Counted from the first letter of the stretch, positions 19,624 to 29,243 are shown. The stretch: 37,542 nt of DNA from Pinguiococcus pyrenoidosus (GCA_019677205.1 JAAMXY010000628.1:5574-43115), one strand, 5' to 3'. Notes: generated by a model from the sequence alone, not told the origin. Made by a program: numbers and translations.

Positions 19624-21776
19624 ATGACCATGCGGCAACGGAAGCCCAAAAAGGCCGCAAATGGCAAAGAAACGGCCCCGGATGACGACAGCAACGGCAA
19701 GGAGCGCTCCAAGCCACTGGGTCAAGGCCTGCAGGCCGCCATTCTCAAAAGGCGCTACTTCTTCATGACTGGTTTGGCCTTGGGCGTCCTGATCAGTGAG
19801 TCTTGCGCCCAATGTCTTCTTCAGCATGGGTCCTTAAGCTAAGCTTGCAATCGCACGGCAGTGCTGCTGTTCCAGTCGCCGCAGGCGTCGGAGATGAGCC
19901 GCCTCGTGCGCGACAATCGCTTTCTGCAGGAGTACGTCAAGAACCTGCAAGTGCCGCAGAGCTTGACGAGCGTGCGGGAGCAGATCAGCAGCATCATCCC
20001 GCTGCCGGAGAGCGAGTTGTGCCCCGGCCTCAAGCTCGCCGAGGAAGGGCTCCGGAAGAAGCATCCAGTTGTTCTCGTGCCCGGCGTCGTCTCCACCGGG
20101 TTGGAGGTCTGGAAGGGCGACCCGTGCGCGTTGCGGTACTTCCGACAGCGCATCTGGGGCACGATGACCATGGTGCAGCAGTTTATGCTGGACACCAAGT
20201 GCTGGCTCAAGCACATGCTGCTCGACGACCAGACCGGCCTCGACCCCCCCGGCGTCCGTGTGCGAGCTGCGCAGGGCTTCGAGGCGGCAGACTACGTGAT
20301 CGGAGGGTACTGGGTCTGGGCCAAAGTCATCGAGAACCTCGCCCTGGTGGACTACGGGCCGGAGAGCATGTACATGGCGTCGTATGACTGGCGCCTGGCG
20401 CTGAACATCCTCGAAGTGCGCGATCGGTACTTCACGAAGCTCAAGTGGCAGGTGGAGCACCTCGTGGAGATCAACAAGTGAGTGAAGGGAAGGGGCCTGC
20501 AGGCCCAAGGCCTGCTGGACGCCGAGTGCTGCGAACGACTGGTTGGCAGGGTTAACCGTTGTGTGCCAAAGGGAAAAAGCCGTGTTCGTGGTGCACAGCA
20601 TGGGGACGAACGTGTACCACTATTTCACGCAGTGGGTCACGGTGAAGCACGACAAGTTCTGGGTGGACAAGCACATCATCGCAATGGTGAACATCGCAGG
20701 GCCCCTTCTTGGTGCGTGAACTCCCCGCGCCGCTCGACAGGCTTGACCAGAGTTCTAACACGGCTCTTGTGCACCCGAGTATAGGCTTGCCCAAGGCCGT
20801 CGCATCGATGTACTCGGGCGAGACCCAGGAGTTCCGCGAGCTCGGCACGCTCGGTCTTGCCCTGCAGCAATACGTGAATCAGACCACGCGCATTCGCTTC
20901 TTCCGAAACGTGGGCAGCGTCTCGTGCATGCTGCCTCGGGGTGGCGACCTGGTTTGGGATGCCGACGCGCACGTCTACCCCGGCGATCGCTACTACCACC
21001 GGGCGCTGAACGGCACCGTCGTCGAGGACGAGGTTTCAGAGGAGGCACCGAAGCTTCAGGGCGAGGGCAACTTCTCCTGGATGTTTGTGTTCAGGGACTT
21101 CGAGAAGGGGACCCCGACCGGGAAGGGCAACGTCTCCTACATGGGCGTTGATCAGAGCATGGAGCTGCTGCTGCAGGACGCGAAGGAGGATGCGAGGAAG
21201 CACTGGATCCAGGATCACTATGACACCTGGTACAGCCACGGCATCGCGCTGACGGAGAAGCAGATGCGCGAGCGGAAGTCTAAGCCCGCCAGCTGGACGA
21301 ACATGCTCGAGTCGCCGCTGCCCTACGCGCCGAAGATGCACATCTACTGCATCTACGGCGTGAACCGCGCTGCCGAGCGTCAGTACTACTACAGGGAGAA
21401 TGGCGCGAATGGTGGGCACATGGTGAACGTGTCCGCCGCGGGCACTCGGGTCCGCGGCGGCATCGGCTACTCCGACGGAGATGGCAGCGTGCCCTTGCTG
21501 AGTCTGGGCACGCCCTGCACCTACTTCTGGAAGAAGAAGCTCTGGAATCCGTCCGGCGTGGCGACGCACACGCGAGAGCTGCTCGACGAGCCGGAGTACT
21601 TCTCCGACGTGGGTCGAGCGGGTCCCAAGAGTGGTGACCACGTGGACATCATGGGCAACCACGCCATGATTAGCGACGTCATTCGAATAGCGGCCGGGCA
21701 TTTCGATCTCCCAGATCGCACCCACGGGAACATTGAGAAAATCACCAGGCGGCTGGAGGAACGATTACAAATCTAG
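19624..21776 (+). CDS. PDAT: Phospholipid:diacylglycerol acyltransferase (PDAT, LCAT-like)
   Basis: Makes triacylglycerol by moving an acyl chain from a phospholipid to diacylglycerol at the ER. Exons 19624-19795, 19862-20477, 20572-20711, 20785-21776; all introns are GT-AG (66, 94, 73 nt) and phases agree, giving 639 aa. A basic cytosolic head (about 45 residues) precedes one membrane segment near residues 46-60 that is completed across the first splice (ALGVLIMLLF), the usual single-anchor PDAT layout. Then come the LCAT fold entry (HPVVLVPGVVSTGLEVWKG), the nucleophile Ser272 in HSMG, Asp542 in GDGSVP and His595 in GDHVDIMGN, the expected triad. Start: ATG 19624, with a second ATG two codons on. 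Shares a divergent spacer with VPS13; its stop is 68 bp from that of the glutaredoxin gene. Assignment is firm. Confidence 0.95.
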
Positions 21777-21844
21777 CAAGTCTGGCAAGGCTGGCATATC
21801 TGGCCGAAGTAGGCGAGTCCGGCGAGGCGAATCAAGGGGGTTCC

Positions 21845-22813
21845 TTATGCCGTCGCGCCGGCCTCCTTGAAGAGCTCCTCCAGCTCACCCGACTGGTGCA
21901 TCTGGGTGACGATGTCACAGCCGCCAATGAACTCGCCGTTCACGTACAGCTGAGGGATGGTGGGCCAGCTGCTGTACTCCTTGATGCACTCGCGAAGCAG
22001 GGGATAGTCCAGCACGTTCACGCTCGCAAAGTCAACGCCCTGCACCGCCATAATCTTTGACACCTGCGCCGAGAAGCCGCACTGCGGCTGGTTCGGGGTC
22101 CCTTTCATGTACAGCATGACCTGCAGCACGTGGCAAAAAGAGGCATCAGCAGTTCTGAATCCGACCGACCTGAACAACCGCTAGAGCCAGGAACGAGAAC
22201 CTGGTCCTACCCAGCGAAGCTTGGCGTCTCCTCAAATCCTCAGTCTTCAGTCTCCAGTGAATGGTTTCCGGTCAAGCTCTCTCACATATATTCTCCATAG
22301 TCTCCTTGTCCACCTCTCTCGTTCTTTCTCCAAATACACTTCTGCTCTTCATGCTGGCTTCTCTCTTTTGTTCCCCGCACATCTCAACCGACTCCAACAT
22401 GCTTCTCAAACACCTTCAAACACCTTCAAGCACCTTCAAATACCACCACCACCACCACCACCACCAAGACCAAGCGCAGTGTCTCTACACAGGGAGCCTG
22501 CAGGAAAAATCCTTTCAAGAAACGAACCTTGTTCTCCGTGGTCTGCTTCTTGATCAAAGCCATCATCTCCTCCACATTGTCCGCCACGACCTTCCTCTGC
22601 GGCGCGAAGTCCGAGTGCGAGCCCGTGTCATTGCTGAAAGCGCGGCTCGCGCCCTGCACCACCGGCCGCGCAATCCAGCGAGCCTGTGCGAAGGCCAAAG
22701 AGTGAGACCGCGCCGACGCTTTCAACGCCTAAACTACTGCGCACCGAAGTCGTCGCAGACACGGGGCGCATCAGATGCCGAACGCTGCGGCGCAGCGCTC
22801 CACGGAAAGCCAT
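21845..22813 (-). CDS. GRX5: Mitochondrial monothiol glutaredoxin, CGFS type
   Basis: GRX5-type glutaredoxins carry [2Fe-2S] clusters from the mitochondrial ISC scaffold to recipient proteins. Exons 22813-22745, 22683-22528, 22120-21845, all joined in phase 0; introns are 61 and 407 nt. The product is 166 aa. Residues 1 to about 41 are Arg/Ser/Ala-rich and end in SRAFS-N, a good matrix-targeting presequence. The glutaredoxin fold carries K81-G-T-P, the CGFS motif (C89-S92), the cis-proline motif [11 protein letters not shown] and the glutathione-binding GGCD. Length and motifs match the single-domain GRX5 subgroup. Start: ATG 22813; no other ATG gives an open path into exon 2. The second intron is unusually long and repeat-filled. 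Confidence 0.95.
22411..22466. repeat. Decamer and ACC trinucleotide repeats in GRX5 intron 2
   Basis: Three tandem copies of caccttcaaa (one with a single change) at 22411-22440 run straight into about eight ACC units. All lie inside the 407-nt second intron of the glutaredoxin gene. Confidence 0.85.
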
Positions 22814-22946
22814 AGTACGCAAGATGTGGCGCGTGACTCGATGCTCCAAGCGCAATCTAAAGTGAACACCGCGCAAAAACCCTTGGCCCGCGCTGGCTTC
22901 CGATTGGCGCTCGAGTCCATTCTTCGCGAACTTGCACAACGCCAAA

Positions 22947-22975
22947 GCGGACAGATGCGAAACAACGCTGTCCGC
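22947..22975. repeat. Inverted repeat GCGGACAG-N13-CTGTCCGC, copy 1
   Basis: Perfect 8-bp arms at 22947-22954 and 22968-22975 around the 13-nt spacer atgcgaaacaacg. An identical-arm, identical-spacing copy lies 141 bp to the right. Confidence 0.85.
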
Positions 22976-22983
22976 CGTTCAGC

Positions 22984-23037
22984 ACTTTAAATGCATACTA
23001 TACTAAAAATATTTAATATTAAATATAAATAAAATTG
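22984..23037. other. AT-rich island
   Basis: About 54 bp composed almost wholly of A and T (aaaatatttaatattaaat and similar) in an otherwise GC-rich spacer. It sits between the two GCGGACAG inverted-repeat copies. It may be a core-promoter or DNA-unwinding element, or the body of a small mobile element. Confidence 0.6.
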
Positions 23038-23080
23038 ACTAGGGCCTTTAGGAGACAGTAGGGAGGCCCGCGGACAGAAA

Positions 23081-23311
23081 GTCCGTCGCGGACAGATACG
23101 AGGCCAGGCTGTCCGCTCTCTCCGAAGCGTTTGAAATTTAAAAGCAAACTTTGATGTACTCAAGTACATCCTAAGTGGTCTTCGGGTGAAGTCCGACGCG
23201 GACAGTTTTGCCCATCAAGCGCGGCGTTCAACGCGTCCGCAGCGCTGTTCGGGCGCTTGGTTCCCCTTCATAAGGCTTCCTTATCCTTTTGGGGAAGCGT
23301 CCGAAGCGGAC
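23081..23311. repeat. Three GTCCG-N3-CGGAC palindromes about 110 bp apart
   Basis: Perfect copies at 23081-23093 (spacer tcg), 23191-23203 (acg) and 23299-23311 (aag), so starts are 110 and 108 bp apart. A separate perfect palindrome GATGTACT-CA-AGTACATC lies between copies one and two at 23153-23170. Confidence 0.85.
23088..23116. repeat. Inverted repeat GCGGACAG-N13-CTGTCCGC, copy 2
   Basis: Perfect 8-bp arms at 23088-23095 and 23109-23116 around atacgaggccagg, which matches the copy-1 spacer at 8 of 13 positions. It overlaps the first GTCCG-N3-CGGAC palindrome. A further single GCGGACAG lies at 23070-23077. Confidence 0.85.
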
Positions 23312-23659
23312 GGTCGCGTGTGGCGCGGCGCAAGTGCGGCGGTTTCGCCGCTCGCGACGCGCGTGCGAGTGCGCCCGCTAGTCATGCGCCCGCACTGCGC
23401 GAGAGCGCGCAAAGGCGGGCGCGCGGTGGCCGTAGATCAATATTATGATGCACAAGGTATGGAAAAGTGAGAGGAAGCCACCAGCGCCACCTGGGTGCTC
23501 TGCATCGGGCCTCTGCCTCTCCGAGGGTCAAGGAAGCCTCTCCATCGCCATCCGCCTTCGTGGCATGCGGCCACTCGCGGGGAAGTTGATGCGGAGTTCG
23601 TGTGCACAAGGGTCAGATAGGAGGCCGAGTCTGTGGTGGAGATGGAAAACGAAGACGCT

Positions 23660-23688
23660 GGGGGGGGGGGGNNNNNNNNNNNNNNNNN
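23660..23688. other. G-run and 17-N assembly gap
   Basis: Twelve G residues (23660-23671) followed by Ns at 23672-23688. Sequence is missing or unresolved, probably at a homopolymer, about 90 bp upstream of the OTU/RING start. Open frames crossing the gap are unreliable. Confidence 0.99.
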
Positions 23689-23766
23689 GCGGTGATTCTG
23701 TCGAAAAGCGCCGGAAAAATGGGCGAAGCTCGCAGAATACCGCGCTCACTCGGCCTTTTGCCCCGC

Positions 23767-23774
23767 GTATATAG
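23767..23774 (+). promoter_or_regulatory. TATA-like element just before the OTU/RING start codon
   Basis: gtatatag ends five bases before the ATG at 23780. If it is a real TATA box with usual spacing, transcription would begin inside exon 1; chance occurrence is the alternative. Confidence 0.3.
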
Positions 23775-23779
23775 AGGAG

Positions 23780-26135
23780 ATGCTGCAGCGGAGGCCTGCG
23801 CCGAAGCCGGACGAGAGCGAGGTGTCGGATGCGGAGACGGACCTGACTGCGGACTCGGAGAGCAGCTACGGATCGGACAAGAAGGTGCGTTCGCCGACGA
23901 GCAATGAAGCCACAAGCTTGTGTCGTTGGTTCCTTCTGGTGCAAAGGACCGCCTTTTGGCGTACGGCATGACTGTGAACTGATGGATGTGTGCGTTTGCG
24001 TTTGTGTTTGGCTCCTAAGGCGTCGCCTCTGCGGGCTCTCCCGGCCGACTACACGTCCGCTAGCACGCTTGACGACTTGCGCAAGAAGCTCATCTCGTCG
24101 ACGCCGGCGGACGACATCATCGAGGAGCAGGTGGAGAACTTTTTTCGAACAAGCGGCAGTATGGTGCGTCCTCCTCCACTTCTGCATGCGTAGCTTGTTG
24201 CAAGGAAGGCCCTCAGCCTTCTTTTTTTTTCCCGGCGTCGGCCGTTTTCAGGCGCGATGGGGAGACTTCTTGGAGGCCTGCGGTCTCCGCGAAAAGGAGA
24301 CGCTGAACAGGACGGCCACCTCCGGGCAGTGCCAATTCAGCTCGATCGCCGATCAGCTGTTCCGGGGGACTCTCTCACCCGAGTTCCGGCCGGACGTCTT
24401 CCTCCGGCGGCTCGCGGTGGACACCATTCGCGCCGACCGGCAGCACTACCAAGACTTCATGCTCTGTGCAGCTCCGTTGACACGTGCACAGCGCAGTCGC
24501 GCGGGGAGAGGGGTGGGGATCGAGGACTACCTACGGCGCATGTCCGACGTCAGCTGCGACGGCGATCATCTCACGCTGCAGGCGCTCTGTGACGCGCTGC
24601 GGGTGCGCGTCCGCGTCCTCAAGTGGGCGCCCCTGGACATCCAGGGTCAAGTCAACTACTCGGTCCGCGACCCGTGGACCAGCGGCCGTAAGATTGGGCT
24701 CATTCAGTCTCACGAGCTGCTGCCCCGGGACTTGACGGGAGACAAGTCGCCCTTGCAGGAGGGATTCGAAGCGCCATACCGTCTCCTGTGGCTATCGCAA
24801 GTGGGCGGCGAGGCTCACTTCCGCTCGCTGCGGCTCATCAACGAAGAGGGCGCGATCTCCTCGTTCCGAAATTCAAAAGCTCCGGGAAAGGCCAGCGAAG
24901 CCGAGGGCCGAAGTGTAGCGCCCGCCGTGGAAAGCAGCCCATCGCCCTCGCCCTCGCCGTCGCCGTCGCCGTCGCCCTCGCCAAAGAAGCGCGGCCGGGT
25001 GCCTCACGTGTGTGTTGTGTCCTCTGACTCGGACGAGGAGAAGCCGGATGCTGAGCAGCCCGTGCGGAAGGCTCGCAAGGCGGACGTAGCGGAGGACAGC
25101 TGTGGGATCTGCTTGGAGCAGTTGAATCCTGCAGGCCTCTGCGGCTCGGCACCCGGCGTCGGCCGGCCCGAGCCCTGCGCGCATACCTTCCACACGACCT
25201 GCTTGCTCCAGTGGGCGCAAGTGGCGTCGCGCGGAAGCAGCGTCAAGTGTCCTCTCTGTCGTTGCGACTTTGACGTCATCTGCACCTCCAGCGGCGACCG
25301 GGTCTCCGTGAACAACGAGGCGAAGCCCTCGGGAAGGAAGGAGTCGCGGAGCCGCAGGTCATCAGCCGCGAGGGGCAATCCGATCATCGATGAGGACGTC
25401 GTCGTGATCGATGCTCCGCTCATGAGCTCCAGGCAGGTGGACATCGCGTCGACGCGGGTGGATTGGCAGCACAGAGACGGGAACTTCGACCTCGACCTGC
25501 CGCCCATGGTCTCCAGCGAGGACATGGGCACCACGACGCCGGCAGTGGCGACGGCCCAGTCAGCAAGACCGGCGACCTCCAGCAGAAGCCGTGCTGCCAG
25601 GGCGAAGCGGGAGCTGCCGCGACAGCAAAGGCAGAAGGGCCCGTCATCGGCACGGGCCGTGCTGCAAGTGCTTCGCAGGGCGGTGCCTTGGCACGGCGGG
25701 GGCGCCGGGCCGTTTCCACAAGCTAGGAACCTGGACGAAGTGGTGGCCGGGACGCAGAAGGCAGCGACGAGCAACCCGGACGACACCCTCGAGTCCCTGG
25801 AGGACGCGCTCCCCAGTGTGCAGAGCATCGCTCGGGGGCCGAGTGCTCTTCAAGAAGCCGCCCTGGACGGCGGCCTGCTGCTGGTCTTCCGCTTGTGGCT
25901 CGTGGCGCTGCGTGCGGTCGCGGCTGCGAACGGGGACGGGGACCGGCAGCTGCAGGCCGTGCAGGCGTCGGTCCTGGACGCCATGCTATCGCTCAATCCT
26001 TCGCGGAAGCACGTGCGATCGGCGCGAGGATTGATGCTGCTCTTGCTCGACAAGCGGCTGCCGACAACTGCCCGGCGCGTCGTTTCCGAGTGGGCGCGGA
26101 ACGCCGTCCTTCGCCGGTCGGCCGCGTCGCGCTAG
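23780..26135 (+). CDS. OTU-domain / RING-H2 fusion protein with SIM-like motifs and TFIIS-N-like C-terminus
   Basis: Exons 23780-23884, 24020-24163, 24252-26135, all phase 0 with GT-AG introns of 135 and 88 nt; 710 aa. Residues 1-35 are acidic. An OTU (ubiquitin-protease) fold spans about 95-280: Cys110 in SGQCQFSSIADQLF, the DHLTLQAL segment, and His272 in GGEAHFRSL. A Ser-Pro repeat (312-328) and a KKRGR basic patch follow. Two hydrophobic-acidic stretches resemble SUMO-interaction motifs (VCVVSSDSDEE near 336; DVVVID near 466). RING-H2 spans C367 to C419, with CGIC, CAHTFHTTC and CPLC. The last 95 residues resemble a TFIIS N-terminal/LW helical bundle (LSLNPSRK then RRVVSEWARNAV). Likely nuclear, with an E3 ligase activity that may act on sumoylated or transcription-linked substrates; the OTU part may be impaired. 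RING is firm, OTU probable, SIMs and TFIIS-N tentative. Confidence 0.85.
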
Positions 26136-26203
26136 CGGGGTCAGAGAGCTCGCTGTGAGACATGACTCTGGAAGAAAGGGTAGCTTCGCACCGAGAGACG
26201 GGA

Positions 26204-26267
26204 GGACTGGAGACCCAGGTGGGCTCCTCTGGAGGGACGCCCACCTTCGAAGACATCTCTCCAGTCC
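26204..26267. repeat. Nested inverted repeat between convergent OTU/RING and OGT genes
   Basis: Outer arms GGACTGGAGA (26204-26213) and TCTCCAGTCC (26258-26267); inner arms AGGTGGGC (26217-26224) and GCCCACCT (26239-26246); the loop holds CCTC-TG-GAGG. It lies 68 bp past the OTU/RING stop and 86 bp past the OGT stop, so transcripts from either side could fold it. Confidence 0.75.
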
Positions 26268-26353
26268 TTCCACGCCTTCCATAGAGCTACCGAATCGACG
26301 CCGTTAAGGCAGGAGATCAAGCTTTGACAGCTGCAGACAATAGTTCGTGTGCA

Positions 26354-28981
26354 TTAATATGCATTCATGCGGAGTGGGCTTTTCCACGGCGTCACACGCT
26401 TTGTGCCCCCCTTGTTCTCGTGGACCTGCTTGAGCGCGCCAAGCAGGAGACCCTCGGCTCGCTTTGTCCAACTCTTCGTGTCGAAAAGAGGCGCCGACAG
26501 CCTCGTGCTCTCAATCGTGCCGCGCACGCTTGCGTAAAGCGCCGGCTCCTTCGCAAGCGCGATGGCCTTGGCCACATATGTATCTAGGTCGTCGCATATC
26601 AACGCCTCTGAGAGTACTTCGGACTCCATGGCCTGAAAAGAGGGAGCACGGAAGGTGGCGCGAAGGAAGGTGTCAGTTTTCGACGGGTCTCGACGTGCCT
26701 CTCTTTCATGTCGAGCTAGATACCTTGATCAAGGATGCTCCGACCCTGCTGGCCATTTTGTCTTGCTTGAGCGTCACCATCGGCGTGCCGCTCCAGAGCA
26801 CGTCGCATCCTACGGTGTGCGAGTTGTACTCGGGAGTGTCCAGCACGAGGTCGGCGAGAGCGGCGCTGTTGTCACCAGTCCAAGCGACAACCATCAGAAC
26901 AAGTCTTCTCAGGATTCGCGCCCCACTGAACTTCCCGTCTTGGCACTCACCGGTCAATGTGCTTCCTCTTCGACACGAAGGGCGCCCTCCGTATTCGAGA
27001 CGGGTCGAAGTCCGGCATCTCGTTAACTGCAAAGGCTATCAGGTTCTGTGACACCACCTCGTCGGCCAGAACCCACAGCACCGAATTGGGCACGGCAGCT
27101 GCCGGAAGCGTGAGGAGACGATGAGATAAGGAAGAAGGCTTCCGCATGCCAAGCGCAGCACGAAGTAAGCCGTACCTAGAACGGACAGCCAAGCCCGGAA
27201 GACTCGGGGGTCGATCTTCTGCGCCTGATTGAAGCACGCAAAGACGAACCCCTCCTTCAGCGACGGCAGCCTTTCCTTCCGCCGTGCCCGATCAATCTTT
27301 GAAAGCACCGACAAGTTCGGCTGGTACCGCGCCCGCTTGGAGCCGCGAGCAGGGAAGTAGCGCCGCCGCCGAAGCACCGCAACGTACTTCTGCTTGTGGT
27401 CGTTGACGAAGTACGAAAAGTTGTCAGGCATGTACAGGACCTTCTCGTCAAAGTCTGCGCAGCGCTGGGCCAAGTCGCTGTTCGAGGGCTCGCTGGGCGG
27501 GGCCACTTCCCCATCCACAAGGGAGTAATCTATGAAGCGATTCGTACCCATGCTGGCCGGAAATCCCATCTGCGCGGATCAGACCTTCGGTCAGTACACC
27601 GTCCAGAACGGAAGCGAGTACAGGAAGAGGCACCGCAGCCATCGTCACTCACATACGCGATCTGCAGAGGCGCAGGTCTGTAGCAGAAGACTTCGTTGAC
27701 AGGGGCTCCGCTCCAGCCATTCAAGTTGACCAGAATGTCTACCCCTGCTCCGCCCACGGCAAAGACGCGAAAGAGAGACCAGAGGAAGTGATCAGCACCT
27801 GGACCGCCCCAAGAGCCAAAGCCTCGTCATCGCATACCGTCCTCGATAATCGTCTTCGCGAGACCTGAGAAGGACATCCTCGACGCGTCAACGAAGGAGT
27901 CCGCAACGCCCTGCAGATCGCGGTACCCCGCAAGCTGCACGGATTCCTTCGGCTCCGGATTGACGGCGTACAGAACGACGCGGAACCTTCGGAGAAGGAG
28001 TCGGTGAAGCTTCCGACCAAGCTTTGGTAGGTCAGTACCACTCGGTAGGCAAACCTGGAACGATCATGCATCCTTAGCATGCCGCGGATGATGTCCGTCA
28101 TGGGGTGGCGCCCTTGAAAGAGCGACGACACGTAGCCCAGGACGATCCTGTCCTTCTTCGCCGGCGGCTTGGCCTCTCGACGGACTTTCTCGACCTCCTT
28201 GGCAGTCACGGAGTCCTGCGCTCTTGCGCTGTACAGCCTCGTGAGAGGCAGAGTGGTCTCCACCGGCAGAGGCAGACTCAGGGCGTCGAAAGGGTGCAGC
28301 AGCGGCGTGCTCCACGGCAACCCAGCCGCCCTCGCCCGCTCCGCCTCCCGGATCTGCGCTTCCAAGGCCTCCGCAAGTCTCGCCTGCAGCATGGCCACCA
28401 TCAGATCAGCTTTTCGAAAGGCTTGCGGAGCACCAAGCACCCACCATGTCCTGCTCGTGGTGCGTCCAGTCGCAGATTCGCCGGGCGCTTTTGGCCGCCA
28501 AGACCCCGGCGTGCTTGGATCCCATGGCCGCCGCGTCTCGGTAGGCTTCCGTCGCCGCCACGTAGTCGCCCCTGTCGGTCAGGAGGCCTCCCAGGCCAAT
28601 GAGGGCGCTCTCGTCATGCGGACTGAGCTCCAGACGCGCCTTGAAGTACTCCAGGAAGGCGTCGGACACCTCCATCGCCATGGTCTCGGCCCCTGCACGC
28701 CACGGCCATTACCCCTCTGGGCATCCATGTTGCACCTGCCAATGCCCACCTCCACAGAAGCTCTGCTTGGCCTCAACTAAGCCCTTCCAAGCGCCTTCCA
28801 AGGCCTCCAGGCGCTGCGGAAGCGGCTGGCCGCGCTGACGCGCGGCGTGGAGCAGGGCGTGCACGCCGGCCAGGGCATGCGAAGAGCTCGGCGCGCGCGC
28901 CCTGCAAGTCGCTATGATCCCCAGTGCCAGGAGGCAACTGGAGGTGAAAAATCGGCGGCGGCTTAAGCGCTGTATTTGCAT
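26354..28981 (-). CDS. OGT: O-GlcNAc transferase-like glycosyltransferase (GT41, OGT/SEC type)
   Basis: GT41 enzymes move a sugar from a nucleotide sugar to Ser/Thr of proteins. Exons: 28981-28750, 28692-28445, 28383-28055, 27986-27838, 27744-27653, 27569-27176, 27098-26951, 26865-26724, 26632-26354; introns 57-93 nt, all phases agree, 670 aa. An in-frame ATG at 29059 would add 26 residues. The N-terminus carries SRRRFF then a hydrophobic core and ARA, like a twin-arginine signal. Only about one and a half TPRs follow, far fewer than usual. Catalytic region: [66 protein letters not shown]525 in SKRKH (matching the catalytic Lys of animal OGT), and [16 protein letters not shown] for donor binding. 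It is closer to OGT/SEC than SPINDLY by these blocks. Family firm; sugar donor and location unproven. Confidence 0.9.
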
Positions 28982-29059
28982 CGGCGTCGGTTGTTCTGAC
29001 AGACGTGGTGCGGATGTGAGGTCGGGTTTCTGGAAGCAGTCTTCATTTAAGAGTACCAT

Positions 29060-29243
29060 TTGTTATGTAACGTCTTGGTCTGAAGAGGACCTTAAGTTGT
29101 CCTGACCAACGTTCTTACATACCCAGGTATATTGCACCCTTGCATTCAACTTGCGTAGAAACTTCAGGGCAAAAGCCGCCAGGGGTGCAACTCCGCCCAG
29201 ATCGCTAAAATCTTCACGACGCCAGCGTCTTTAGCGCCGCAGC
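29060..29243. promoter_or_regulatory. Compact divergent spacer between OGT and DHDPS genes
   Basis: 184 bp (262 bp from the internal OGT ATG) separate two oppositely oriented starts, so the promoters must be adjacent or shared. No clear TATA box; nothing else recognised. Confidence 0.5.

Larger units (their letters stand above)
22814..23779. promoter_or_regulatory. Divergent intergenic region with palindrome cluster, AT island and assembly gap
   Basis: 966 bp between the GRX5 and OTU/RING start codons, with no supported gene. It holds, in order, a GCGGACAG-N13-CTGTCCGC inverted repeat, an AT-rich island, a second copy of that inverted repeat, an 8-bp palindrome, three GTCCG-N3-CGGAC palindromes, and a G-run with 17 Ns. 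Both promoters should lie here. Confidence 0.6.

Noticed and set aside
22628-22945. Continuous minus-strand frame through GRX5 exon 1 without splicing
   Set aside because: It leaves the glutaredoxin frame; splicing 22744-22684 restores a presequence followed by the conserved fold in phase.
23445-23774. Open frames spanning the N gap
   Set aside because: They include unknown residues and depend on a gap of arbitrary length; no domain seen.
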